Of a stretch of DNA of 35,108 nucleotides, positions 8,591 through 17,637 are shown piece after piece; within the stretch, counting starts at the first letter, position 1; every line of letters starts with the position of its first letter. The notes below the pieces were generated by a model. The model did no database searches, was not told where the DNA came from, and saw only the letters and a list, made by a program, of their open reading frames with translations. Source of the DNA: Flavobacterium sp. (lineage in GTDB: Bacteria; Bacteroidota; Bacteroidia; Chitinophagales; Chitinophagaceae); contig JASGCX010000042.1 in assembly GCA_030053925.1 (NCBI GenBank), positions 1 to 35,108 on the forward strand. Reading direction: 5' to 3'. The position numbers and the translations under genes are program-made.

Positions 8591-9790
8591 ATGTTACATA
8601 CAATAGAAGAAGGAATAGCAGCCATTAAGCAAGGAAAAATGGTAATAGTGGTAGATGATGAAGACCGTGAAAATGAAGGCGACTTTATAATTGCTGCAAA
8701 ATATGCTACACCAGAAGCCATTAACTTTATGAGTAAAGAAGGCAGGGGTTTAATTTGTGCTGCCTTAACGGCTAATCGCTGCCAAGAGTTAGAATTAACA
8801 CCAATGGTGGCCACCAATACGGCGGTACACGAAACAGCTTTTACCGTATCGGTAGATTTAATTGCACCAAACACAACAACGGGTATTTCTGCACAAGACC
8901 GCTCAAAAACAATACTTGCACTTATTAATCCTAATACTAAGCCTTCAGATTTAGGACGCCCTGGACATATTTTTCCACTAAAAGCAATGACAGGTGGCGT
9001 ATTGCGTAGAGCCGGCCATACAGAAGCTACCGTAGACCTAGCAAGTCTTGCAGGATTAGAACCTGCAGGCGTTTTAGTAGAAGTTATGAATGAAGACGGC
9101 ACAATGGCTCGATTGCCGCAACTGATTGAAATAGCCAAAAAATTTAACCTAAAAATCATCTCTATTAAAGATTTAATAGAATACCGCCTTAATAGCGACA
9201 GCTTGGTAGAGGAAATAGTACGTGTAGACATGCCTACCAAAAATGGGCATTTTAAACTAGTTGCTTTTAAAGAAAAAACCACTGGCGCAGAGCATTTGGC
9301 AATGATTAAAGGCGAATGGCATAAAGACGAAGCTGTACTTACTCGTGTACACAGCAGTTGTTTTACAGGCGATATTTTGGGCAGCTTTCGCTGCGATTGT
9401 GGCGATCAATTGGCTAAAGCTATGCAAATGGTAGAAGCTGAAGGCAAAGGCATAATATTGTATATGAACCAAGAAGGCCGTGGTATTGGGCTAATAAATA
9501 AACTAAAAGCCTACAAATTACAAGAAGAAGGCATGGATACAGTTGAGGCGAACTTGCATCTTGGTTTTGGAATGGATGAAAGAGATTATGGTGTAGGTGC
9601 TCAAATGCTACGTTACTTAGGTGCTACAAAACTTAAATTAATGAGTAATAACCCTCGTAAACGTGCTGCACTTAAAGGTTATGGCTTAGAAATAGTAGAT
9701 ATTGTGCCTATTGAAATTAACCCCAACCAACATAATGCTAAGTATTTAGCTACCAAAAGAGATAAAATGGGGCATGAAATTTTGAGGTAG
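8591..9790 (+). CDS. ribBA: bifunctional 3,4-DHBP synthase / GTP cyclohydrolase II
   Basis: A 399-residue fusion catalysing both entry reactions of riboflavin synthesis. The N-terminal RibB half converts ribulose 5-phosphate to 3,4-dihydroxy-2-butanone 4-phosphate and shows [11 protein letters not shown] and [10 protein letters not shown]. The C-terminal RibA half opens GTP and releases formate; it carries the zinc-binding Cys-x10-Cys-x-Cys pattern ([18 protein letters not shown]) and [11 protein letters not shown]. Both halves look catalytically complete. Start chosen at 8591 (MLHTIEEG) because the upstream ATG at 8567 lies inside the promoter. It is monocistronic; the next gene is convergent. 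Other riboflavin genes are absent from the window, as expected for a dispersed pathway. Confidence 0.96.
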   Translation: MLHTIEEGIAAIKQGKMVIVVDDEDRENEGDFIIAAKYATPEAINFMSKEGRGLICAALTANRCQELELTPMVATNTAVHETAFTVSVDLIAPNTTTGISAQDRSKTILALINPNTKPSDLGRPGHIFPLKAMTGGVLRRAGHTEATVDLASLAGLEPAGVLVEVMNEDGTMARLPQLIEIAKKFNLKIISIKDLIEYRLNSDSLVEEIVRVDMPTKNGHFKLVAFKEKTTGAEHLAMIKGEWHKDEAVLTRVHSSCFTGDILGSFRCDCGDQLAKAMQMVEAEGKGIILYMNQEGRGIGLINKLKAYKLQEEGMDTVEANLHLGFGMDERDYGVGAQMLRYLGATKLKLMSNNPRKRAALKGYGLEIVDIVPIEINPNQHNAKYLATKRDKMGHEILR

Positions 9791-9800
9791 CAAATGCCAA

Positions 9801-9843
9801 GGTACCAAGCAACTGCTATTGACAAAATTATATGCTTGGTGCC
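9801..9843. other. stem-loop between convergent ribBA and Uma2 genes
   Basis: GGTACCAAGCA pairs with TGCTTGGTGCC (11 bp, one G-T wobble) around a 21-nt loop. It sits 10 bp past the ribBA stop and 17 bp past the stop of the opposing gene. No T tract follows on either strand, so it may be an imperfect bidirectional terminator or a 3'-end stabiliser. Confidence 0.5.
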
Positions 9844-9860
9844 TCTGCATCACAAAAAGT

Positions 9861-10436
9861 TTATTCTTCGGTAAAAGTGATGTATTTATAAATTTCTGTC
9901 ATTGGTAACACAAAATCAAGTGCCGGCAACTTAACTACCTCGTTAATACTTTCGTAAACTTCATAGGTAAATATAGATGTTTCGCTTTGGCGGCCATACA
10001 CTTCTACCATTGGCTTGGTTTGAGATACTAATAAGTAATAGCGTAGGCTTTTTATTTTTCTATAATGGGCGAGCTTAGTAGAACGGTCGTAAGCCTCTGT
10101 AGATTTTGATAATACTTCTACAATTAAAGATGGTCTTTTTACCAAATAAGCATCATTATCATCCTTATCGCAGGTTAATAATACATCTGGATAAACATAA
10201 TAATTACCAACTTGTAATTCAAGTTTCACGTCATTAAAAAATGTTTCGCAGCCTTTAGGATTAAAATGATTACTTAAAAAATTATTTACGTTTGCGCCAA
10301 TTCTATTATGGTTTCTTGTTCCACCAGCCATTGCAAACACTTCGCCATTCCAAAATTCGTGACGAATATCTGTGTCCCTTTCTAATTGAAGGTACTCTTG
10401 GTAATTATATTTTGTTTTTTCTATTGCTTGATTCAT
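9861..10436 (-). CDS. Uma2-family endonuclease-like protein (DUF820)
   Basis: A 191-residue member of the Uma2/DUF820 family, which has a PD-(D/E)XK-like restriction-endonuclease fold. The expected features are seen: an N-terminal YxEYLxLE helix, the EFWNGEVFAMAGG strand, YPDVLLTC with Pro83-Asp84, RPSLIVEVLS with Glu107, and the downstream DRSTKLAHYRKI helix with a conserved Lys. The biological role of the family is poorly known; nuclease activity is inferred from fold. It begins 26 bp after the lepA stop on the same strand and may be co-transcribed with lepA by read-through, without a functional link. Length is normal and no lesions are visible. Confidence 0.85.
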   Translation of the reverse strand: MNQAIEKTKYNYQEYLQLERDTDIRHEFWNGEVFAMAGGTRNHNRIGANVNNFLSNHFNPKGCETFFNDVKLELQVGNYYVYPDVLLTCDKDDNDAYLVKRPSLIVEVLSKSTEAYDRSTKLAHYRKIKSLRYYLLVSQTKPMVEVYGRQSETSIFTYEVYESINEVVKLPALDFVLPMTEIYKYITFTEE

Positions 10437-10462
10437 ACAATAAAATTATAAAGATTACATTA

Positions 10463-12247
10463 TTAATCCAACTTCAATACTGCCAAAAATGCCTCTTGCG
10501 GTACTTCTACGTTACCAATTTGGCGCATCCGTTTTTTACCTTCTTTCTGCTTTTCTAATAATTTGCGTTTACGGCTAATATCGCCACCGTAACATTTTGC
10601 AGTTACATCTTTGCGCATTGCACTTATGTTTTCACGAGCAATTACTTTAGCACCAATAGCAGCCTGTATGGCAATTTGAAATTGTTGTTTTGTTAATAAT
10701 TCTTTCAATTTTTCACACAATTTTCTACCAAAATCTTGGCTTCTACTACGGTGAATTAATGCACTTAGCGCATCAACTTTTTCGCCATTTAATAAAATAT
10801 CCATTTTCACAATATCTGCCTCACGCATACCAATTGGTGTGTAATCAAATGAAGCATAACCTCGTGTTTGGCTTTTTAGTTTATCGTAAAAGTCAAATAC
10901 AATCTCGGTTAAAGGCATTTCAAAGGTCAACTCAACACGTGTTGGCGTTAAATAAGTTTGGTTTAGTAAAATACCACGTTTACCCAAACACAAAGTCATA
11001 ATATTACCAATATAATCGGGCGAAGAAATGATTTGTGCTCTAATATATGGTTCTTCAATCCTATCAATTTTGGTAGGTTCTGGCATTTCGGCAGGATTAT
11101 TTACAATTACTTTATCACCTTTTGAGGTGTAAGCAATAAATCCTACGTTAGGAACGGTTGTAATTACGGTTTGGTTAAATTCACGCTCTAAACGCTCTTG
11201 AATAATTTCCATGTGCAGCAAGCCTAAGAAGCCGCACCTAAAGCCAAAACCTAATGCTTGCGAAGTTTCTAGCTCAAAAGTTAAAGACGCATCGTTCAAC
11301 TGCAATTTATCCATACACTCACGCAACTCTTCAAAAGCATCGGTTTCTACAGGAAAAATGCCAGCAAATACCATTGGCTTTACTTCTTCAAAACCATTAA
11401 TCATTACGCCAGGATTATTGGCTAATGTAATGGTATCGCCCACTTTTACTTCTTTCGCATTTTTTATACCTGTAATAATATAACCTACATCACCTGCTTT
11501 CACTTCCTCTTTTGGTGTCATATTTAACTTTAACACCCCTACTTCATCGGCATTATAGTTTTGGCTAGTTGCTACAAATTGTATTTTATCATTTTTACGT
11601 AAAATACCATTCATTATTCTATAATAAATAATAATTCCTCTAAAACTATTGTAAACACTATCAAAAATTAGGGCTTGAAGCGGCGCATCGTAATTGCCTT
11701 TTGGGGCAGGAATTCTTTCTACAATAGCTTCTAAAATACCTTCAATACCAATACCACTTTTGCCGCTAGCCAGTAAAATATCTTCTACTTTGCAGCCAAT
11801 AAGGTCAATAATTTGGTCTTGTACTTCTGGTATCATTGCGCCATCCATATCTATTTTATTGATAACAGGAATAATTTCCAAATCATTATCCATAGCTAAA
11901 TACAGGTTACTTATGGTTTGAGCTTGAATGCCTTGGCTCGCATCAACTAAAAGCAACGCACCTTCGCAGGCAGCTAAGGCACGGCTTACTTCGTAACTAA
12001 AATCTACGTGACCTGGTGTATCAATTAAATTAAAATTATAGGTTTCGCCTTTTGAGGTATAAGCAATTTGAATAGCGTGGCTTTTAATAGTAATCCCTTT
12101 TTCTCGCTCTAAATCCATATCATCCAAAACCTGATTCATCATATCACGTTCGCCAATGGTTTTGGTGTGTTCTAGTAAACGATCGGCTAAAGTGCTTTTA
12201 CCATGATCGATATGTGCAATAATGCAAAAGTTTCTAATATTCTTCAT
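10463..12247 (-). CDS. lepA: elongation factor 4 (ribosomal back-translocase GTPase)
   Basis: A 594-residue translational GTPase that acts on the ribosome. Its G motifs are clear: AHIDHGKST (P-loop, residues 11-19), EREKGITIK (switch I), DTPGHVDF (G3) and NKIDMDGA (G4). These are followed by the EF-G-like domains and the LepA-specific C-terminal region ([29 protein letters not shown]). It lacks EF-G domain IV, and the length fits LepA well. A TATCTTTG box lies only 8 bp upstream of the start codon, so the transcript could have a very short leader. The only gene close behind it is the Uma2-like gene. Ordinary, intact housekeeping gene. Confidence 0.97.
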   Translation of the reverse strand: MKNIRNFCIIAHIDHGKSTLADRLLEHTKTIGERDMMNQVLDDMDLEREKGITIKSHAIQIAYTSKGETYNFNLIDTPGHVDFSYEVSRALAACEGALLLVDASQGIQAQTISNLYLAMDNDLEIIPVINKIDMDGAMIPEVQDQIIDLIGCKVEDILLASGKSGIGIEGILEAIVERIPAPKGNYDAPLQALIFDSVYNSFRGIIIYYRIMNGILRKNDKIQFVATSQNYNADEVGVLKLNMTPKEEVKAGDVGYIITGIKNAKEVKVGDTITLANNPGVMINGFEEVKPMVFAGIFPVETDAFEELRECMDKLQLNDASLTFELETSQALGFGFRCGFLGLLHMEIIQERLEREFNQTVITTVPNVGFIAYTSKGDKVIVNNPAEMPEPTKIDRIEEPYIRAQIISSPDYIGNIMTLCLGKRGILLNQTYLTPTRVELTFEMPLTEIVFDFYDKLKSQTRGYASFDYTPIGMREADIVKMDILLNGEKVDALSALIHRSRSQDFGRKLCEKLKELLTKQQFQIAIQAAIGAKVIARENISAMRKDVTAKCYGGDISRKRKLLEKQKEGKKRMRQIGNVEVPQEAFLAVLKLD

Positions 12248-12255
12248 AACTGCGA

Positions 12256-12263
12256 CAAAGATA
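12256..12263 (-). promoter_or_regulatory. candidate -7 box of lepA
   Basis: On the minus strand TATCTTTG fits TAnnTTTG exactly and ends 8 bp before the lepA ATG. No TTTG element lies at the usual spacing, so this is a half-match that would give an almost leaderless mRNA. Confidence 0.4.
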
Positions 12264-12361
12264 ACGGTAGAACTCAGAACTATTGCTTAACTAAAGCGCA
12301 AAAACAATTGAAACATTTTAAACAAAGTAATTTGAGATTACTATATTCACGCTTCAAAAAC

Positions 12362-12369
12362 TAAATTTG
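12362..12369 (+). promoter_or_regulatory. candidate -7 box of the small membrane protein gene
   Basis: TAAATTTG fits TAnnTTTG exactly and ends 9 bp before the ATG at 12379. The nearest upstream TTTG (12331) is 27 bp away, longer than usual. Confidence 0.35.
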
Positions 12370-12378
12370 ATTTTAAAA

Positions 12379-12744
12379 ATGGATGAGATTGTAGATTTTT
12401 TAGCATCTAACATATTAACAGTTGCGTTATTAGGTGTATTAATATTATTGCTAAAGCTTGTGGTTGTATATTTATTAATAAAAACTAAAAAGCCTAAGGT
12501 TGCGTTTACCAAAAAATCGGTGAAATCTATTTTCAACAAAACCTATTCAGCAAACGAAATTAAAAAGAGCAAAAAGCCATTTCGTGTATTTTTAAAAAAC
12601 GCAAATAACTCATTCAAATTAATTACTTACGTGTGGCTTATTTTATTGGCTTTAAGCCTATTCTTTAGCCTTGCTGCATATATAAACAACTATGGTACAC
12701 CAATTGAAAATACGGATCCATCAACACCAACAAATACTGAATAA
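12379..12744 (+). CDS. small two-helix membrane protein of unknown function
   Basis: A 121-residue protein that I cannot assign to a family. It has a hydrophobic helix at about residues 10-35 (NILTVALLGVLILLLKLVVVYLLI), a lysine-rich cytoplasmic-looking loop (KTKKPKVAFTKKSVKS through KKSKKPFRVF), a second hydrophobic helix at about 80-103 (ITYVWLILLALSLFFSLAAYI), and a short polar tail rich in Thr and Pro. The positive loop between the helices suggests both termini face out of the cytoplasm. The ATG at 12379 is chosen over the TTG at 12367 because the TTG sits in the likely promoter box. It is divergent from lepA and convergent with the flippase gene only 8 bp away. Confidence 0.7.
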   Translation: MDEIVDFLASNILTVALLGVLILLLKLVVVYLLIKTKKPKVAFTKKSVKSIFNKTYSANEIKKSKKPFRVFLKNANNSFKLITYVWLILLALSLFFSLAAYINNYGTPIENTDPSTPTNTE

Positions 12745-12752
12745 CAATTACC

Positions 12753-14045
12753 TTACTTTCTTAAAACAGACGCCAACCAGTACCAATCATTTTTGGTAAA
12801 TAAAAAGAGTTGTTTAAAATTAAATGAGTGTAGCTTTTTAAATTGCCATAAGGCATATATTAAATTGGAGCAATAACCAAGCGTACTAACAATGGCTGCT
12901 GCATAAATACCATAAATAGGTATCAAAATAAAATCGCCTAGCGCAATTACTACAAGTGCAATCATCGCACCATTAAAATTATGTTTTGATTGCTGCTTTC
13001 CAGAAAAAAAAGATAACAAAATAACCAATATTGATAAGCACAAAATGCCTGGTATGAGCATTAAAACTGGCAAATAGATATTGCTAAATGTATTGCCAAA
13101 TAGAAATAATAGCACCCATTTACCAAAGACAATAATGAATACATACCCTACTATAAAACATTGAATTATCAATCTAAATAAAATAACTATATCTCTACCT
13201 ATTTGCTCCGTATTAACCATACTTGCAGTTTCTGGAAACACTGCAGCAGCTAATACTTGCGGTATTACTAACAACAACTGACCAAGTTTTGAGGCTTGAA
13301 TATAATTACCCAAATCTGCACCACTACAGTAACGCTGTACAAACCAATAATCAATTCTATAAACTAAAAATAACACCAAATTGCCACCAAAAGCAATTAA
13401 CGAATAACTCAGTATTTGCTTAACCTGTGCAGCATTTAAGAACCCAAAGTTGAAACGAATAGAATTAGCTACTAAAAACAAACACAACATTATTAAACCT
13501 TGTGCTAGTACCAAGTAGCAGTAGCCTTTAAACACAATTCTTAGCGATAAATAATCTGAACGAGATAGTAGTAAAAAACTAATGAAAATAGCATTAGTTA
13601 TAAATAATGCTACATTGGGTATTATTACATTTTTATCAGCATAAAATAAACTTAAGCAGTAAGTGGTTAATAGTCCACCAATAATAAATGCTGCGCTTAA
13701 AAATACCAACTCATTTATAGCAAGTTTGTATGAACCTTGAAACACACTAAAATACAAATAAAGTATTGGCAAAAGCAGTATTGTAATAATTACTGTCCAC
13801 ATTATTACAAATACAGTTAAGCCTTCTTTTGGTATAATTGACGATGCTAAAAAATAACCTACTCCACTTTCTATATTACAACTGGCAACTACTATTACAA
13901 ACGAGAAAACATGAATCATAAAGTACAGCCAACCGCTTACTTCTGCTTGCAGCAACCTACTCATAACAATGTTTAAGACAAAAACTGTGATAAGATACAA
14001 GCCTCGCCAAATAAGACTTTGACGCAAAAATTGCTGAAACTGCAT
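12753..14045 (-). CDS. polysaccharide flippase-like MOP-superfamily membrane protein
   Basis: About 430 residues with roughly 12 hydrophobic segments throughout and the general look of Wzx/RfbX-type lipid-linked oligosaccharide flippases (MOP superfamily). It opens FLRQSLIWRGLYLITVFVLNIVMSRLL and has a central amphipathic part (ASKLGQLLLVIPQVLAAAVFPE) and a late GIYAAAIVSTLGYCSNLIYALWQF helix. Such proteins translocate lipid-linked sugar units across the inner membrane. No glycosyltransferases are adjacent, so the substrate is unknown and membership rests on topology. The frame is open up to 14174, but those codons overlap the divergent channel gene. Possible starts are ATG 14087 and ATG 14045; 14045 gives the usual N-terminus directly before helix 1. 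Confidence 0.72.
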   Translation of the reverse strand: MQFQQFLRQSLIWRGLYLITVFVLNIVMSRLLQAEVSGWLYFMIHVFSFVIVVASCNIESGVGYFLASSIIPKEGLTVFVIMWTVIITILLLPILYLYFSVFQGSYKLAINELVFLSAAFIIGGLLTTYCLSLFYADKNVIIPNVALFITNAIFISFLLLSRSDYLSLRIVFKGYCYLVLAQGLIMLCLFLVANSIRFNFGFLNAAQVKQILSYSLIAFGGNLVLFLVYRIDYWFVQRYCSGADLGNYIQASKLGQLLLVIPQVLAAAVFPETASMVNTEQIGRDIVILFRLIIQCFIVGYVFIIVFGKWVLLFLFGNTFSNIYLPVLMLIPGILCLSILVILLSFFSGKQQSKHNFNGAMIALVVIALGDFILIPIYGIYAAAIVSTLGYCSNLIYALWQFKKLHSFNFKQLFLFTKNDWYWLASVLRK

Positions 14046-14112
14046 GTAGAAAATAAAATTAGTAGCGGCTAAAATACGATATTGCATAGACCAATACAGT
14101 TTCAAAATTATT

Positions 14113-15081
14113 ATGGCATTACTCACACACTTTAACCGCAGGGCAAAAGCAGAAACAGAAACAGGTTTAGGCACTAATGTAAACTACAACGGTGGCCGAT
14201 TTTTTAATAAAGATGGCTCGGCCAATATTGAAATGCGTGGCATGAATTTTTTCAGCCGCTTTAATGTTTACCACTCCTTATTATCACTACCAAACTGGAA
14301 ATTTATTTTCATCATTATTATGGCTTTTATTAGTATCAACCTAATATTTGCTGGTGTGTATTTGCTAATAGGCTTAAAGCATTTAGGCGGTTTGGTAGCT
14401 ACTACCAATGGCGAAAAATTTGGCGAAGCTTTTTTCTTTAGCGCTCAAACATTTACCACGGTTGGCTATGGGCGTATTAATCCTATTGGTTTTGCTGCAA
14501 GCTTTACAGCCTCGCTTGAGGCCTTGGTGGGGCTTATGAGTTTTGCGTTAATTACTGGCTTGTTGTATGGGCGTTTTGCAAGGCCACGAGCTTATATTAA
14601 ATACAGCCAAAACGCTTTGTTTACGCCATTTCGTGGCGGTATGGCTTTTATGTTTCGCATTGTGCCTTACACTAAAAATTTTTTGGTAAATGTAGAAGCC
14701 AAAGTAACCATGAGTGTACAAATATTAGACGATGATGGCATGAAGAAGAATAAGTTTTTTAACTTACCACTTGATATTGCTAAGGCCAATAGCCTAATAA
14801 GCAATTGGACTATTGTGCATGTGATTAACGAGGAAAGTCCATTTTACAATTTATCAAAAGAAGATATTGATAATGCCAATGTAGAAATTTTAATTCTCGT
14901 TCAAGGCTTTGATGAAAGCTTTGCAAATACTGTTATTTCTCGTGGTAGTTATGTGGCTAACGAATTTGTTTATGGTGCTAAGTTTTTACCTATGTACCAC
15001 CCCAACAAAGACAATACAGGTACTATTTTAGAACTTGACAAGCTAGATGCGTACGAAGAAATGATACTACCACAACAATAA
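14113..15081 (+). CDS. inward-rectifier-type potassium channel (KirBac family)
   Basis: A 322-residue bacterial Kir channel that conducts potassium across the inner membrane. An N-terminal cytoplasmic stretch leads into the slide-helix region and TM1 (about residues 63-87, KFIFIIIMAFISINLIFAG...), the pore helix and the selectivity filter TVGYG (116-120, within SAQTFTTVGYGRINP), then TM2 (about 130-152, SLEALVGLMSFALITGLLYGRF) and the immunoglobulin-like cytoplasmic domain. FARPRA after TM2 fits the family's gating linker. It is divergent from the flippase gene with a short shared promoter region, and convergent with the helicase gene. All expected parts are present. Confidence 0.93.
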   Translation: MALLTHFNRRAKAETETGLGTNVNYNGGRFFNKDGSANIEMRGMNFFSRFNVYHSLLSLPNWKFIFIIIMAFISINLIFAGVYLLIGLKHLGGLVATTNGEKFGEAFFFSAQTFTTVGYGRINPIGFAASFTASLEALVGLMSFALITGLLYGRFARPRAYIKYSQNALFTPFRGGMAFMFRIVPYTKNFLVNVEAKVTMSVQILDDDGMKKNKFFNLPLDIAKANSLISNWTIVHVINEESPFYNLSKEDIDNANVEILILVQGFDESFANTVISRGSYVANEFVYGAKFLPMYHPNKDNTGTILELDKLDAYEEMILPQQ

Positions 15082-15120
15082 AATAACAGAACACAGGTTG
15101 AAGTGATTTAACAATATTTA

Positions 15121-15206
15121 AACCGCAGAGGATACAAAGTTTTTCGCAAAGAATTCGCTAAGACCTTTGCGAACGCTGCGTTTATTGCTCTGTTTACCTT
15201 GCGGTA
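15121..15206. repeat. imperfect palindromic intergenic repeat
   Basis: An inner 9-bp inverted repeat, TTCGCAAAG at 15143-15151 with CTTTGCGAA at 15165-15173, is nested inside an outer imperfect one (ACCGCA at 15122-15127 with TGCGGT at 15200-15205). The words CGCAAAG and TACAAAG resemble other gene-end repeats in this window at about 16880-16930 and 18368-18407. It lies between convergent genes and may act as a structured 3' end for one or both. Confidence 0.6.
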
Positions 15207-15274
15207 AAAAATACAAAGTGCTTAAGAATCTGTGGCTATCATTTCAATCAGCGTCATCAGCGTTGCTATCAATC

Positions 15275-16603
15275 CTATTTTTTAGCACCTCTACTTTTAG
15301 GCTTGCCGTACTTTTTCATCATTTTATCTTTGTGGCTCACTTTGGTATTCACTTTTTTGTTCTTTGCTTTTTTCTCATGAAACGCAGGTCCTTTTTCTTC
15401 TTTCTTTGGCAGCTTTACCAAGTGTGTTTTCATTTTCACTTTAGGCTTTTCATCTTCTGTCAATACATCCGAAATCACCAAATCTACAGGTAAAGGCAGC
15501 ACGGGCACTGCATAGTTCATCAATGCTTCTATCCTCGCCTGCTGTTCTTGTTCACGCTTAGTAATAAAGCTAATAGATACGCCTTTTTTGTCGGCCCTAC
15601 CAGTTCTACCAATACGGTGCATATAGTTTTCTGGTACTTCGGGCATATCAAAATTTATCACGTGTGTTACTTCAGAAATATCTAAGCCACGTGCAATAAT
15701 ATCGGTAGCAATTATAAAGCGGTAAGTACCATTTGTAAACTGATTCACGGTATTAAAACGGTGGTTCTGCTCTTTGTTCGAGTGAATTACACCTAGCCTT
15801 TCAGCAAATTCGGCTTTCATTTCTTCGTACAAATCATCGGCTAGGCTTTTAGTAGCTACAAACACCAATACTTTGCTCATCTCATCATGCTGCGTAAGCA
15901 ATTGAATGAGCAAATTAACCTTGGTATAAAAGTTAGGCACATGGTAAGCCGTTTGAATAATATTTTCTAGCGGTGTGCCTGTAGGCGCAGCTTCTATGCG
16001 TTCGGGTGTGTTAAAATAGGTGTTCATTAGCAACGCTACATCACCTGTAATGGTGGCAGAAAACATTAGGTTTTGACGCTTTGGTGGCAGCAAATCCAGT
16101 ATCGCTTTTAACTGCGCTCTAAACCCAAGATTTAGCATTTCATCCACCTCATCTATCACCAAACGCTTTATGGCTTTGGTTTTAAACGCCCCGTCATACA
16201 TCAAATCTATCAATCTACCAGGCGTAGCTACTAGCACATCCATACCTTCGGCTACTTCTAGTTTTTGCGTGTTTATATTCACTCCACCATACACACCTAC
16301 CACTGCAACATTCATGTAAGTGGTTAGTTTTTTTACTGCTTCTACTACCTGTACCACTAGTTCTCTTGTAGGTACAATAATCAAAATTTGCGGTGCCGTA
16401 TCTTTACTAAATTTCCACTGACGCAAGCAGGGCAACAAGTAAGCAAAGGTTTTACCCGTACCAGTTTGCGCAATACCACACACATCTCTACCGCTCATAA
16501 TCACCGAAAAAGCCCGTGCCTGAATAGTAGTTGGTTTGGTATACCCAAGATCATCCAAAGCATTTAACAACGGTGCGTTTAAATTAAAATCACTAAAAGT
16601 CAT
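15275..16603 (-). CDS. DEAD-box ATP-dependent RNA helicase (RhlE-like)
   Basis: A 442-residue RNA helicase that remodels RNA duplexes or ribonucleoproteins with ATP. Motifs in order: the aromatic and Q motif region (FSDFNLN, PTTIQ), motif I AQTGTGKT (45-52), Ia PTRELVVQV, Ib TPGRLID, motif II DEVD (151-154) in place of DEAD, motif III SAT, motif V ATDIIARGLDI and motif VI HRIGRTGRA. The last ~80 residues are a lysine-rich tail (KKEEKGPAFHEKKAKNKK...) that likely adds RNA affinity. The DEVD variant keeps the catalytic acidic residues and should still hydrolyse ATP. It is monocistronic. RhlE-like placement is by overall resemblance. Confidence 0.93.
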   Translation of the reverse strand: MTFSDFNLNAPLLNALDDLGYTKPTTIQARAFSVIMSGRDVCGIAQTGTGKTFAYLLPCLRQWKFSKDTAPQILIIVPTRELVVQVVEAVKKLTTYMNVAVVGVYGGVNINTQKLEVAEGMDVLVATPGRLIDLMYDGAFKTKAIKRLVIDEVDEMLNLGFRAQLKAILDLLPPKRQNLMFSATITGDVALLMNTYFNTPERIEAAPTGTPLENIIQTAYHVPNFYTKVNLLIQLLTQHDEMSKVLVFVATKSLADDLYEEMKAEFAERLGVIHSNKEQNHRFNTVNQFTNGTYRFIIATDIIARGLDISEVTHVINFDMPEVPENYMHRIGRTGRADKKGVSISFITKREQEQQARIEALMNYAVPVLPLPVDLVISDVLTEDEKPKVKMKTHLVKLPKKEEKGPAFHEKKAKNKKVNTKVSHKDKMMKKYGKPKSRGAKK

Positions 16604-16978
16604 AATCGTTTATTCAACACATAGACACATAGGCACAGAGTTTTAACCACCATTTCCTTTTGTTTATGCTATTTTAATCAATAGTGTTCTTACCAAACAG
16701 CATTTCTATTGTGTCTATGTGGTAAATTTTATTGGCGGTGAAGGTAGCTTTAAAACAGCGATTTGTAATTGCTGATATATCGATGTGTGTTTGAGGGCTT
16801 TGTTTGCCAGCTTTAGTGGTACTATGAAGCTTCGGTTGTGTCACTCCCTTGTGCGTTCTGTTCGCTGTGCAGCTTTTATCGTAGCGTAGATATTTCACGC
16901 AAAGGAACAAAGAAGGCAAAGCGAACAAAGTTGAGTTAAAGCTGTTAGTTGTTGCTTTCACTAACAGCGGCTGGAAAA
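16604..16978. other. gene-free spacer with repeat fragments upstream of the helicase
   Basis: About 375 bp with no supportable gene. It contains CACATAGACACATAGG near 16619, whose approximate inverse TTGTGTCTATGTGG appears near 16710, so a long stem of roughly 100 bp could form. From about 16880 it contains CGCAAAGGAACAAAG-like words typical of the gene-end repeats in this window. The hairpin at 16941-16968 closes the stretch just before the toxin gene's 3' end. Confidence 0.5.
16941..16968. repeat. hairpin A, 3' side of the toxin gene
   Basis: GCTGTTAGT pairs perfectly with ACTAACAGC over a 10-nt loop (TGTTGCTTTC on the plus strand). It lies 10 bp past the toxin stop. It is nearly the inverse copy of the hairpin at 17649-17675 (same length arms, near-identical loop), with one compensated stem base pair. 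No strong T tract follows on the minus strand, so terminator strength is doubtful. Confidence 0.75.
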
Positions 16979-17368
16979 TCATTCTACAATTATCAATTCG
17001 TCCACCCTTTCAAAATGTTTTTTATTGAGTGTAGCTATAGGCAACCCAATGGTAACAGCCGTTGCAGCTATAAATAAATCGGCAATAGCAATCTGCTTAC
17101 GCTTGCGCTTTAGTTGTTGGTTAATAGTTACGGCTGTATCTACGCAGCTACTATCAAAAGGAATAACAGAAATAATTTGCAGCACATCGTTCCAAAATGT
17201 CAATTGACTTTCGGTAGCACCTGAAAATAATTCGTACTTTGTAATTGCTGAAATTACAAAGTCATAACCTTGCTTCACCAAGCCCATCCAAATGGTATTG
17301 CCTTTATCAGTTTTCCGATAATAATCTATTAAGATTGAGGTATCAACCAATATTACTTTGTCCGCCAT
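16979..17368 (-). CDS. PIN-domain ribonuclease toxin (VapC-like)
   Basis: A 129-residue PIN-domain protein, the RNase toxin type of VapBC-like systems. Metal-binding acidic residues are in place: Asp9 in ILVDTS, Glu46 in KYELF and Asp97 in IAIADLFIAATA, followed by IATLNKKHFERV, the usual end of this subgroup. It would cleave RNA when not held by its antitoxin. Its ATG lies inside the 3' end of the upstream small gene (16-bp overlap), the classic layout for antitoxin-toxin coupling. No lesion is visible. The target RNA is unknown. Confidence 0.88.
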   Translation of the reverse strand: MADKVILVDTSILIDYYRKTDKGNTIWMGLVKQGYDFVISAITKYELFSGATESQLTFWNDVLQIISVIPFDSSCVDTAVTINQQLKRKRKQIAIADLFIAATAVTIGLPIATLNKKHFERVDELIIVE

Positions 17369-17586
17369 TGGTTAATCGCTTTACGGTTATTGTCTATTAC
17401 ATCAAGTTGTTTTTGTGTAGCAACAGGCCCGTTTAACAACAAGGTTTCTAAATCTTGTGATTTACTAAGATTCGCTTTAGTGGTTTCTTTATCAATAGCA
17501 GCCTTTAGTTGCTGCAACTTTGCAGTTGGCAATGTTTTTACAATTTTTACCAACTGGTTAAATTCTATATCTAGTTGTATTTGCAT
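17353..17586 (-). CDS. antitoxin partner of the PIN toxin
   Basis: A 77-residue, lysine- and glutamine-rich protein. A predicted helical N-terminal part (FNQLVKIVKTLPTAKLQQLKAAIDKE) is followed by a polar linker and a basic end (NNRKAINQWRTK). I cannot place the DNA-binding fold by eye; the antitoxin role is inferred from size, the position immediately upstream and the 16-bp overlap with the toxin start. A TAAATTTG box 5 bp before its ATG could drive the pair with almost no leader. Such antitoxins usually repress their own promoter. Confidence 0.75.
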   Translation of the reverse strand: MQIQLDIEFNQLVKIVKTLPTAKLQQLKAAIDKETTKANLSKSQDLETLLLNGPVATQKQLDVIDNNRKAINQWRTK

Positions 17587-17591
17587 AATAT

Positions 17592-17599
17592 CAAATTTA
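17592..17599 (-). promoter_or_regulatory. candidate -7 box of the toxin-antitoxin operon
   Basis: On the minus strand TAAATTTG matches TAnnTTTG and ends 5 bp before the antitoxin ATG. A TTTG lies 13 bp upstream, shorter than the usual spacing. A transcript from here would be leaderless or nearly so. Confidence 0.4.
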
Positions 17600-17637
17600 G
17601 TGTTTTAATTCACAAAACCATTTTCCTAATTCATTGC

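Noticed and set aside
8578-9282. Long open frame antisense to ribBA (234 codons)
   Set aside because: It mirrors a strongly conserved enzyme gene and has low-complexity, non-family content; a shadow frame.
15167-15493. Plus-strand open frame overlapping the helicase 3' end
   Set aside because: Phenylalanine-rich translation of the antisense of a lysine-rich tail; an artefact of composition.
16674-16982. Minus-strand open frame of about 100 codons after the toxin gene
   Set aside because: It runs through repeat fragments and a hairpin, has no family resemblance, and shows no start context.
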